From the NCBI GenBank assembly GCA_023426005.1, contig JAFABO010000226.1:1-9674 (forward strand): a stretch of DNA of 9,674 nucleotides. The letters run 5' to 3'. The notes under the pieces were generated by a model that made no database searches, was not told where the DNA came from, and saw nothing but the letters and a program-made list of their open reading frames with translations. Source of the DNA: Bacillota bacterium (lineage in GTDB: Bacteria > Bacillota > Clostridia > Acetivibrionales > DSM-1351). Position numbers and translations under genes: made by a program. Below are positions 1 to 5,882 of this stretch, one piece after another; position 1 is the stretch's first letter, and each line of letters starts with the position of its first letter.

Positions 1-113
1 AATGGGTCAACAGGTACTACCGAAATAAGGTTTTACTTAATGTAGCTGGATTTGTTTTTCCTAAGCTGTATAGTGCTAAAACTCAACGAGTGAAGGTGTT
101 TTTTTATGCTTAA
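1..113 (+). other. Probable 3' end of an upstream gene, reading frame unresolved
   Basis: An intrinsic terminator at 117-142 implies that a plus-strand gene ends near the left edge. Two frames are possible. The frame from position 3 stays open for 36 codons and stops at 111-113, directly before the terminator stem; it would end in VKVFFYA. The frame from position 1 gives a 14-residue tail ending in RFYLM and stops at 43-45. Neither tail is recognisable, so no product is named. The third frame stops at once. The position-3 frame fits the terminator spacing better, but its last codons run through a T-tract at 99-105, which may simply be non-coding. Confidence 0.3.
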
Positions 114-116
114 AAT

Positions 117-142
117 CCGTCACTCGTGGTGTCGGTTTTTTT
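117..142 (+). terminator. Intrinsic terminator of the upstream gene
   Basis: The arms CCGTCAC (117-123) and GTGTCGG (129-135) pair with one T-T mismatch around the loop TCGTG. Seven T residues follow directly at 136-142. This is the standard layout of a Rho-independent terminator. A competing helix pairs ACGAGTGA (86-93) with TCACTCGT (120-127) and would break this hairpin, so an attenuator is possible, though a plain terminator is the simpler reading. Confidence 0.55.
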
Positions 143-339
143 ATTATTTTGTAAAGGCAGGTGAATGGTATGGATTGTGACCCTGACAGTAGCAGCTTAA
201 AATTTAATACAAACCTTACTTGGGTTTATTTTCCATGCCGGTATTCCTTTGCATGTCTTTGAATGCCCTTAGTACTATGATTTTATAGTCTGGAAAATCA
301 ACCCTTGTTCCTAAAATATTTTAAAAGAGGGTGAGACAA

Positions 340-1269
340 ATGATGGATATTTTTAAGACTGTAAATAATGAAATAGTACGGATAAATTCATTTGAAGAAG
401 GCTCCTGGATCAACATGGTGAATCCCACTGAGGAAGAAATCAACAGTGTTCACAGTGCATTGAGTGTTGAAATAGATTTTCTGAAGGCTGCTCTGGATGA
501 AGAAGAAAGAGCGCGTATTGAGAGCGACAGCGGACAAACTCTTATAATTGTTGACATACCAATTGTTGAAAAAGAAGGAAAAATGAATGTTTATACTACC
601 ATTCCTCTGGCAATTATACTTATAAAGCATATCATAATAACTGTTTGCCTGAAGGAAGACACTCTTTTAAGCGATTTTATCAACAATAAGGTTAAATCCT
701 TTTTGACCCATTTTAAGACCAGATTTGTACTTCAGATACTTTATAAAAATGCCACAAGGTACCTTCAGTACCTGAAGCATATAGACAAGACCAGCAGCAG
801 GATAGAACAGGAAGTATACAAATCAATGAAAAACAAGGAAGTCATCCAGATGCTGAAGCTGGAGAAGAGCCTTGTGTACTTTTCAACCGCCTTAAAATCC
901 AATGAAGTTGTTCTTGAAAAATTAATGAAGTACGACCATATAAAAAACTATCCCGAGGATACGGAACTTCTTGAGGATGTCATTATAGAGAACAAACAGG
1001 CCATTGAGATGGCTAATATTTACAGCAGCATTTTATCAGGGACAATGGATGCCTTTACCTCGGTTATTTCAAATAACCTGAATATAGTTATGAAATTTCT
1101 GACTTCGGTTACCATCGTTATGGCTATACCGACAATGATTTCAAGCTTTTTCGGAATGAATGTGGATATCCCGCTGACAAGCCATTTTGCATTTTTTGTA
1201 ATTATAGGCCTGTCTCTGATTATGTGCCTTGTAGTAGGTTATACACTGTACAAAAAGAAATTATTTTAA
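340..1269 (+). CDS. corA: CorA family divalent cation transporter (2-TM-GxN channel)
   Basis: This is a predicted Mg2+ (possibly Co2+ or Ni2+) channel of the inner membrane, 309 residues, typical of the family. Residues 1 to about 245 form the cytoplasmic domain, rich in charged helical segments as in the CorA funnel. Two hydrophobic segments follow at about 252-271 and 283-304. The signature Gly-Met-Asn is at 272-274, exactly at the end of the first segment, and the protein ends in a short basic tail (KKKLF). The periplasmic loop after GMN is short and reads VDIPLTS, without the acidic MPE-type sequence of enterobacterial CorA. The start is ATG 340, because AGAGGGTGA at 326-334 is a good ribosome binding site 5 nt upstream. 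ATG 343 is nearly as good. GTG 331 lies inside that site and is not credible. It is monocistronic, bounded by terminators on both sides. The metal specificity cannot be read from the sequence. Confidence 0.93.
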   Translation: MMDIFKTVNNEIVRINSFEEGSWINMVNPTEEEINSVHSALSVEIDFLKAALDEEERARIESDSGQTLIIVDIPIVEKEGKMNVYTTIPLAIILIKHIIITVCLKEDTLLSDFINNKVKSFLTHFKTRFVLQILYKNATRYLQYLKHIDKTSSRIEQEVYKSMKNKEVIQMLKLEKSLVYFSTALKSNEVVLEKLMKYDHIKNYPEDTELLEDVIIENKQAIEMANIYSSILSGTMDAFTSVISNNLNIVMKFLTSVTIVMAIPTMISSFFGMNVDIPLTSHFAFFVIIGLSLIMCLVVGYTLYKKKLF

Positions 1270-1274
1270 AAAAC

Positions 1275-1302
1275 AAAAGTGCCCAATTAAAGGGCACTTT
1301 TT
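1275..1302. terminator. Bidirectional intrinsic terminator between corA and the repeat-protein gene
   Basis: A perfect 10-bp stem, AAAAGTGCCC (1275-1284) with GGGCACTTTT (1292-1301), encloses a 7-nt loop. It starts 5 nt after the corA stop and ends in T residues on the plus strand. Read on the minus strand it also ends in a T-rich tract just past the stop codon of the convergent gene, so it can serve both transcripts. Confidence 0.92.
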
Positions 1303-1531
1303 ATCTTTCTATTAGATTTCCTGAGCCGTCATAAAAGCTTTCATCAGTGTTTCTTAAAATGCCCTGGCTGTCGTAGAATTCTTCATCAGCCTGTCTTAAA
1401 ATACTCATAAAGTCAAAATAATCATCACCTGGATCGCGCAAAATACCTTCGCTATCAAAGTAGCTTTCGCCGGGATTCCGCAAAACACCTTGACCATCAT
1501 AGTATTTTTCCTTAAGGGAATACAAAATCAT
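1301..1531 (-). CDS. Small tandem-repeat protein (five 14-residue YYD-x-xG-[IV]LR units), function unknown
   Basis: The product is a 76-residue acidic protein that I cannot assign to a named family. After a short N-terminus (MILYSLKE) it consists wholly of 14-residue units starting at residues 9, 23, 37, 51 and 65. The consensus is x-[YF]-[YF]-D-[SG]-x-G-[IV]-L-R-[ND]-x-x-[ED]. Unit 3 is degenerate (DFMSILRQ replaces the glycine turn) and unit 5 is cut after 12 residues. The aromatic-aromatic-Asp...Gly spacing recalls MORN-2 and YD-type beta-hairpin repeats, so a small beta structure is an inference. No signal peptide, membrane segment or cysteine is seen. An upstream in-frame ATG at 1570 would give 89 residues, but it lies before the extended -10 box at 1559-1567 and has no ribosome binding site. 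ATG 1531 follows a weak AGAAAGAG. It is transcribed alone, convergent with corA. Confidence 0.7.
   Translation of the reverse strand: MILYSLKEKYYDGQGVLRNPGESYFDSEGILRDPGDDYFDFMSILRQADEEFYDSQGILRNTDESFYDGSGNLIER
1304..1507 (-). repeat. Five diverged 42-bp coding tandem repeats
   Basis: The 14-residue protein units correspond to DNA blocks 1466-1507, 1424-1465, 1382-1423, 1340-1381 and 1304-1339 (partial). They are much better conserved as protein than as DNA, which points to old duplication kept under protein-level selection rather than recent slippage. Confidence 0.85.
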
Positions 1532-1558
1532 CACTCTTTCTGGAGAATTATTGATATC

Positions 1559-1567
1559 ATTATAACA
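1559..1567 (-). promoter_or_regulatory. Extended -10 promoter for the repeat-protein gene
   Basis: On the minus strand this reads TGTTATAAT, a perfect TGnTATAAT extended -10 element. The -35 position (about 1582-1587, TTTCTG) is poor, as is common for extended -10 promoters. Initiation would fall near 1552, leaving a leader of about 20 nt before ATG 1531. Confidence 0.6.
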
Positions 1568-1632
1568 CATATTAACAGTAACAGAAAAGGTATATTTATC
1601 AATTTTATTTAATTTAATAGAAGTTCAAAAGT

Positions 1633-1660
1633 TTGATTACAGCGGTCGTTGTGCTATAAT
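1633..1660 (+). promoter_or_regulatory. SigA-type promoter of the flavoprotein/DUF1667 operon
   Basis: The -35 TTGATT (1633-1638) and the -10 TATAAT (1655-1660) are 16 nt apart, and TGC before the -10 makes an extended element. Transcription would start near 1667 and give a leader of about 105 nt. A perfect 8-bp inverted repeat, TTTGATTA (1632-1639) and TAATCAAA (1657-1664), covers both boxes and is a candidate operator. Confidence 0.75.
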
Positions 1661-1772
1661 CAAATAAAAGTTTCAGTGCAATAAAGCAGGTAAATAGCAG
1701 ATAAATAATAGTTGAAATTAAATTATAATTACAATAAATATGAGCAAAAAGTCTAAAGCTTTTGGAGGTAGT

Positions 1773-3239
1773 ATGACTGCAAATACAGATAACATATTCG
1801 ATATAGTCATTGTTGGAGCGGGAGCTGTTGGCTGCGCAGTCGCCAGAGAATTGTCGGGGTTTGATTTGAAAATAGCCGTACTTGAAAAGGAAAGTGATGT
1901 TGCGGCAGGCACCAGCGGCCGCAACAGTGCAGTCGTCCATGCCGGCTTCAACAACAAGCCCGGAAGCCTGATGGCCAGGCTTTGCGTGGAAGGCAGCGAA
2001 GGCTTTGAAAAAGTTTGTTCCCAACTGGATATTCCTTATAAGAAGACCGGAAAGCTAATCGTTGCCTTCGATGAGAGAGATTTTGCCGGCATTGATAAGT
2101 TGCTGGAGAACGGCAGCAAAAACGGTGTAAAAGGGCTTGAATTCGTGGACGCCCATACCGTTAAAAGGCTGGAGCCGCATGTTGGCGGAATTGGCGCCAT
2201 GCTGTCCCCCAACACTGCCATAACCAGCCCTTTTATTTATACTGTGGCGCTGGCCGAAAATGCCGCTCAAAACGGAGTTGAATTCTACTTTGAGACAGAA
2301 GTGAACGGCATAACAAAGAGGGACGGTTTATTCAGGCTGACCGCCGGAAAAAGACATTTTTTCAGCAGGTACATAATAAACAGTGCAGGGCTCTACTCTG
2401 ACAGGATAGCTTCGCTTGCAGGGGAGAAGGGTTATGAAATCTACCCCTGCCGCGGAGAATATTTCATACTGGACAAAAGGATCAGCCAGTACCTGAGTAT
2501 GCCGGTTTACCCCGTTCCAAGGCCGGGGCTGGGGGGACTGGGCGTGCATCTCACACCTACAATCGAAGGAAACATATTAATAGGCCCAAGTGCCGAATAT
2601 ATAAAATCAAAGAGCGATTACAGCGCTACAAAAGGTGTGATGGACCAGTTGTTCAAGGAGGCGAAGGAACTGCTTCCTGCCCTTGAAATGAAGCACATTA
2701 TCAGAAGCTATACAGGTATAAGATCGAAATTGGCGGGACCCAGGACCGGCGGCTACGGGGACTTTATTATAGAAGAATCCCGTGCAGTTCCGGGTCTTGT
2801 AAATCTTATCGGTATCGAGTCACCCGGTTTGACAGCTTCAGTGCCCATCGGCAGGAGGGTAAGAGATATAATCGCCGGCAAGGAGGAGCTTGTCCCTAAA
2901 CAGGATTTCATTGCCGAAAGAAAAGGCATAACGCCCTTCCGGGAAATGACGCTGGAACAGAAGGAAAAACTCATAAAAGAGTGTCCCGAATACGGAGAAA
3001 TTGTTTGCAGATGTGAGGGCATAACAAAGAAGGAGATACTGGACGCCATTAGCAATCCTCTGGGAGTGACTACACTGGCGGGTATCAAATACAGGGCCCG
3101 GGCCATGATGGGAAGGTGCCAGGGCGGCTACTGCCTTACGAGGATTGTTGATATTCTGAAGGAGCAAAAGGGGATTGAGCCCGAACAGGTGACCATGAGG
3201 GGAAATAATTCAAAGCTGTTTTCCGGACGGGTCAAATAA
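1773..3239 (+). CDS. FAD-dependent glycerol-3-phosphate dehydrogenase-like protein with C-terminal BFD [2Fe-2S] domain
   Basis: This 488-residue protein combines a DAO-type FAD oxidoreductase (GlpA/GlpO/LhgO group) with an iron-sulfur tail. The FAD Rossmann motif GAGAVG is at residues 15-20, with Glu38 ending the second strand to bind the FAD ribose. A GTSGRNSAVVHAG segment (about 46-58) and a late flavin motif, GIESPGLTAS, fit the family. The BFD-like [2Fe-2S] domain near the C-terminus has Cys412, Cys414, Cys449 and Cys454 (CxC-x34-CxxxxC), as in E. coli GlpA. The start is ATG 1773, 4 nt after GGAGG (1764-1768). An upstream in-frame ATG at 1740 has no ribosome binding site. By analogy it oxidises sn-glycerol 3-phosphate to dihydroxyacetone phosphate in the cytoplasm and passes electrons to the next flavoprotein. 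L-2-hydroxyglutarate or an amino acid cannot be excluded, since related multi-subunit dye-linked dehydrogenases share this layout. There is no membrane segment. Confidence 0.88.
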   Translation: MTANTDNIFDIVIVGAGAVGCAVARELSGFDLKIAVLEKESDVAAGTSGRNSAVVHAGFNNKPGSLMARLCVEGSEGFEKVCSQLDIPYKKTGKLIVAFDERDFAGIDKLLENGSKNGVKGLEFVDAHTVKRLEPHVGGIGAMLSPNTAITSPFIYTVALAENAAQNGVEFYFETEVNGITKRDGLFRLTAGKRHFFSRYIINSAGLYSDRIASLAGEKGYEIYPCRGEYFILDKRISQYLSMPVYPVPRPGLGGLGVHLTPTIEGNILIGPSAEYIKSKSDYSATKGVMDQLFKEAKELLPALEMKHIIRSYTGIRSKLAGPRTGGYGDFIIEESRAVPGLVNLIGIESPGLTASVPIGRRVRDIIAGKEELVPKQDFIAERKGITPFREMTLEQKEKLIKECPEYGEIVCRCEGITKKEILDAISNPLGVTTLAGIKYRARAMMGRCQGGYCLTRIVDILKEQKGIEPEQVTMRGNNSKLFSGRVK

Positions 3240-3303
3240 ATGGCCAATTAACCTCCTTTATTCACCGCATTGCGATAAAGGATAATTACTTGAATAACAT
3301 TTT

Positions 3304-3339
3304 GTGGCCACGAATGTGGCTTAAAGCCATACATGGCTT
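3304..3339 (+). promoter_or_regulatory. Overlapping hairpins before the second operon gene
   Basis: Three small stems compete just upstream of the ribosome binding site AGGAG (3340-3344). GCCAC (3307-3311) pairs with GTGGC (3316-3320). TGGCT (3317-3321) pairs with AGCCA (3325-3329). AAGCCA (3324-3329) pairs with TGGCTT (3334-3339). The first and third can coexist, while the middle one excludes both. They lie in a 111-nt gap within the operon. They may act as an RNA-processing or translation-control element, or may be a coincidence of short repeats. Confidence 0.35.
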
Positions 3340-3350
3340 AGGAGACTAAT

Positions 3351-4658
3351 ATGTTGATAAATAAGGATTTGATAATAATCGGCGCCGGTCCGGCCGGTCT
3401 GGCGGCAGCAGTTGAAGCAAGGAAAAGAGGCATTGGCGATATACTGGTCCTGGAAAGGGAGCCAATTGCAGGCGGCATTTTAAATCAGTGCATTCACGAT
3501 GGTTTCGGGCTTATAAAGTTTGATGAGGCATTGACAGGGCCGGAATATGCTAAAAAATATATGGATGAAGCGGTAAAAATGGGCATAGAGCTCATTACCA
3601 ACGTAATGGTGCAGGAGCTCGGCAGCGATAAAGCTGTGACCACCGTCAGCCCTGACGGAATCAGAAGCTATCAGGCTAAAGCCGTTATCCTCGCCATGGG
3701 CTGCAGGGAGAGAACCAGAGGAGCCATATGTATCCCCGGCACCAGGCCTGCCGGTGTGTTTACGGCCGGTGTGGCGCAGAATCTTGTAAACATCAGGAAT
3801 GTCATGATCGGAAAAAATATCATAATATTGGGCTCGGGCGATATAGGGCTCATTATGGCCAGAAGGCTTACTCTTGAGGGAGCCAATGTTTTAGCGGTAG
3901 TAGAAAAGCTGCCCTATTCCAGCGGACTTCAAAGAAACATTACCCAATGCCTTGACGACTTCGGGATTCCGCTGCTGCTCAGCCACACGGTTACCAATAT
4001 AGAAGGCCGGGAGAGGGTGACAGCAGTTACCATATGCCGGGTTGACGAGAAGGGAAATACCATCCGGGGCACTTCAAAAAAATATGCTTGTGACACCTTG
4101 ATACTTTCGGTGGGTCTCATTCCTGAGAATGAATTATCACTGAATGCGGGAATAGAAATTGACGAGGTGACAGGCGGCCCATGTGTGGATGAAAAGCTTC
4201 AGACCAGTGTTCCCGGAATATTTGCCTGCGGTAATGTACTCCAGGTGCACGACCTGGTGGATTACGTATCGGCAGAGGGAGAGCTTGCAGCTTGTTCTGC
4301 GGTTACATACCTTGAGGACATCCGGAGTAACACAGTTGACGGCTTCGGCAGGGAAAGTGCTGCGGCTACTGGCGGAAATGGCGGAAATATATTATCCTCT
4401 GAGAAAATAGCGGTGAGAGCAGGCCGGGGTATCAGATATGTATTGCCACAGGCAATAGGGCCCGGCAAAACTGTAACCTTTTCCATGAGGGTGGTAAAGC
4501 CGGGCAGGGAAAAGACCGTTTATTTTAAAGCAGGTGACAGGATCATAAAGAAAAGGAAATATACAGCATTGAATCCTGCCGAAATGATACGCATAGACTT
4601 AAGCAAAAATGAACTGCGGGGCGTTTCGGGACTGGAGGTATGTATACATGAAGACTAG
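3351..4658 (+). CDS. NAD(P)/FAD-dependent oxidoreductase, partner of the GlpA-like dehydrogenase
   Basis: This 435-residue soluble flavoprotein belongs to the two-dinucleotide-binding-domain pyridine nucleotide oxidoreductase family (COG0446 type). The FAD motif GAGPAG is at residues 11-16, the NAD(P) motif GSGDIG at 161-166, and the late flavin motif GIFACGN at 289-295, followed by the HDLVDYVSAEGE stretch typical of this subgroup. A CIH motif (Cys47, His49) follows the first FAD strand; the usual CxxxxC redox disulfide is absent. The last 100 or so residues form an extra beta-rich domain with no recognised motif. The start has AGGAG 6 nt upstream. The likely role, analogous to GlpB of GlpABC, is to take electrons from the upstream BFD protein and reduce NAD(P)+. 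This is inferred from gene order and motifs. Its stop overlaps the start of the DUF1667 gene, so the two are translationally coupled. Confidence 0.88.
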   Translation: MLINKDLIIIGAGPAGLAAAVEARKRGIGDILVLEREPIAGGILNQCIHDGFGLIKFDEALTGPEYAKKYMDEAVKMGIELITNVMVQELGSDKAVTTVSPDGIRSYQAKAVILAMGCRERTRGAICIPGTRPAGVFTAGVAQNLVNIRNVMIGKNIIILGSGDIGLIMARRLTLEGANVLAVVEKLPYSSGLQRNITQCLDDFGIPLLLSHTVTNIEGRERVTAVTICRVDEKGNTIRGTSKKYACDTLILSVGLIPENELSLNAGIEIDEVTGGPCVDEKLQTSVPGIFACGNVLQVHDLVDYVSAEGELAACSAVTYLEDIRSNTVDGFGRESAAATGGNGGNILSSEKIAVRAGRGIRYVLPQAIGPGKTVTFSMRVVKPGREKTVYFKAGDRIIKKRKYTALNPAEMIRIDLSKNELRGVSGLEVCIHED

Positions 4659-5022
4659 CAGGGAAATAGTGTGCATTGTATGTCCCAACGGCTGCAGGAT
4701 GAATGTTTTTGTTGATGAGCAAAACAGGGTCATACGTGTTGAAAATGCATTGTGCAGAAATGGAAGGGCATACGCTGAAAATGAAGTTCAGTGCCCCAGG
4801 AGAAGCTTGACCTCCACTGTAAAAGTAAAAGGGGGAACATATCCGCTGGTAAGTGTCAGAAGCAGCAAACCCATACCGAAGGAAAAACTGCAGGAAGCCG
4901 TTAATGAGTTAAGACTGCTTGAACTGACTGCCCCTGTGGATTTCCACCAGGTGGTGGTCTCTGATATACTGGGCACGGGTGCTGATATTGTAACAACCAG
5001 GCAGATAGCAAAAGCCCTGTAA
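4648..5022 (+). CDS. DUF1667 (COG3862) cysteine-motif protein of the dehydrogenase cluster
   Basis: This 124-residue protein has an N-terminal cysteine cluster that looks like an iron-sulfur or zinc site: Cys9, Cys12 and Cys16 (CIVCPNGC), then Cys36 in LCRNGRAYA. This spacing recalls the N-terminal [4Fe-4S] domain of formate dehydrogenases and NuoG. An additional Cys49 lies in VQCPRRSLT. The rest has no membrane segment and includes the family-type KPIPKEKL stretch. ATG 4648 is preceded by GGAGG (4634-4638) at 9 nt and overlaps the previous gene's stop by 11 nt, so coupled translation and a fixed stoichiometry are likely. An in-frame extension from ATG 4609 ignores this site and is rejected. 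Proteins of this family travel with the two flavoproteins in clostridia (as I recall, C. acetobutylicum CAC1322-1324) and Thermotoga. Its biochemical role is not established; electron transfer within the complex is the inference. Confidence 0.88.
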   Translation: MKTSREIVCIVCPNGCRMNVFVDEQNRVIRVENALCRNGRAYAENEVQCPRRSLTSTVKVKGGTYPLVSVRSSKPIPKEKLQEAVNELRLLELTAPVDFHQVVVSDILGTGADIVTTRQIAKAL

Positions 5023-5068
5023 TTATGGAAACACCAAAAAACTCAGAGTGCGGGAGGCTGACAGGAAC

Positions 5069-5251
5069 GTGACCGGGAAAATTAACTGCCGTAATTGTAA
5101 ATACTACTACATAACATGGGACAGTAATATGCCACACGGATGTAAGGCTTTTGGCTTTAAAACAAGGCAGATACCTTCACTGGTTGTTTTTCAGTCCTCG
5201 GGCAAAGACTGTCAGGCCTTTGAAGAGAAGCAGAAAGAGCTGCGCAAGTAA
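5069..5251 (+). CDS. Small CxxC protein, unknown function, last gene of the operon
   Basis: This 60-residue, mostly polar protein has four cysteines: Cys7 and Cys10 (CRNC), Cys25 (MPHGC) and Cys48 (GKDC). These could form one zinc or iron site. Conserved-looking blocks are KYYYITWD, CKAFGFKTRQIPS and SSGKDCQAF. I recall short proteins of this type being labelled uracil-DNA glycosylase in databases, but no glycosylase motif is visible and the protein is far too small, so that name should not be transferred. The start chosen is GTG 5069, with GGGAGG (5052-5057) 11 nt upstream. An in-frame GTG at 5048 would give 67 residues but has no ribosome binding site. It begins 46 nt after the DUF1667 gene with no terminator or promoter between, so co-transcription is likely. 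Its stop lies 4 nt from the end of the convergent gene. Confidence 0.75.
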   Translation: MTGKINCRNCKYYYITWDSNMPHGCKAFGFKTRQIPSLVVFQSSGKDCQAFEEKQKELRK

Positions 5252-5255
5252 CCTG

Positions 5256-5882
5256 TTATGACACATTTGACAATTGAGCCGAAGAATTATAAATCTGACC
5301 AAGACTGTCATGAATAATATTGCACTTTCCGGTTTCATTGGCTTTTGATAAATACCTGCACCGGGTATAGGCCTCTTTGTTAACTGTGGCGCAAATGTAG
5401 CAGGGTATGTCCCCGGAACAGCTGCCCATCATTATCCCTTCCAGTGCTTCCAGCCTTGTGACGCTGCTGTTGATATTTGCTGAGATAAAATTTCTGAAAT
5501 AATTTTTAAAATCAAGAACTTCAAAGTTAAGGCAGGGAGACTTAAAAAGCCAGGGAATCTGTTCCTCCTCTTCAATGTACGAGGGGCCGGTCATCAGAGT
5601 GGGATCGGGTACAATGCAGGGGACAAGGGAGGCACACGCTTCGTACTCTCCGCAGGAACATACATATTTCTTAATAATCTTGTCATAGTAAAGATGCATG
5701 CAAAAGGCGCAGGAGCGGTAGGATTCTATTTTATGCCTGTAATAGAGCTTGGAACCGAAAATATTCATGTAATAAAATCTGTAAATCAGGTCCATGGAGA
5801 GCAAATCTCTATTTTTCAGGAATCTTACTATTATATTTATTTTGCTTTTTATGTATTCCATTTTTATGCCCATGCCCTGCAT
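5256..5882 (-). CDS. Cysteine-rich hypothetical protein
   Basis: This 208-residue protein of unknown family has a basic N-terminal part rich in Ile, Tyr and Phe (to about residue 50). Twelve cysteines follow: C58, C61, C75, C77, C83, C89, C117, C155, C161, C164, C175 and C187. The pairs CAFC (58-61), CSC (75-77) and CYIC (161-164) suggest two metal-binding or disulfide modules. An acidic run, EEEE, sits near 104-107. No signal peptide or clear membrane helix is seen. The start is uncertain. ATG 5882 is preferred because a 9-codon leader frame with a perfect ribosome binding site stops 1 nt before it; TTG 5891 and the later in-frame ATGs at 5873 and 5861 lack good sites. A lost nucleotide that broke a longer N-terminus is the alternative. 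Codon use resembles its neighbours. It is convergent with the CxxC gene and divergent from dnaE. Confidence 0.68.
   Translation of the reverse strand: MQGMGIKMEYIKSKINIIVRFLKNRDLLSMDLIYRFYYMNIFGSKLYYRHKIESYRSCAFCMHLYYDKIIKKYVCSCGEYEACASLVPCIVPDPTLMTGPSYIEEEEQIPWLFKSPCLNFEVLDFKNYFRNFISANINSSVTRLEALEGIMMGSCSGDIPCYICATVNKEAYTRCRYLSKANETGKCNIIHDSLGQIYNSSAQLSNVS

Noticed and set aside
170..262. A 30-codon frame starting MDCDPDSSS with a weak purine-rich site upstream
   Set aside because: Short, no recognisable features, and lies in the corA leader; chance open frame is more likely.
249..289. Possible corA promoter hexamers (TTGCAT or TTGAAT with TATGAT or TATAGT)
   Set aside because: Spacings of 11, 19 and 21 nt are outside the usual range, so no promoter was called.
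331..339. GTG start for corA
   Set aside because: It lies within the ribosome binding site itself; ATG 340 is correctly spaced.
1614..2024. Minus-strand frame of 136 codons across the operon promoter and first gene
   Set aside because: It overlaps a clear promoter and the conserved FAD-binding region in antisense, and its sequence is low in protein-like features.
3252..3258. CCTCCTT, identical to the 16S anti-Shine-Dalgarno sequence
   Set aside because: On the minus strand it would be a ribosome binding site, but no gene follows it, and pairing with the site at 3340-3344 would be only 5 bp over a long distance.
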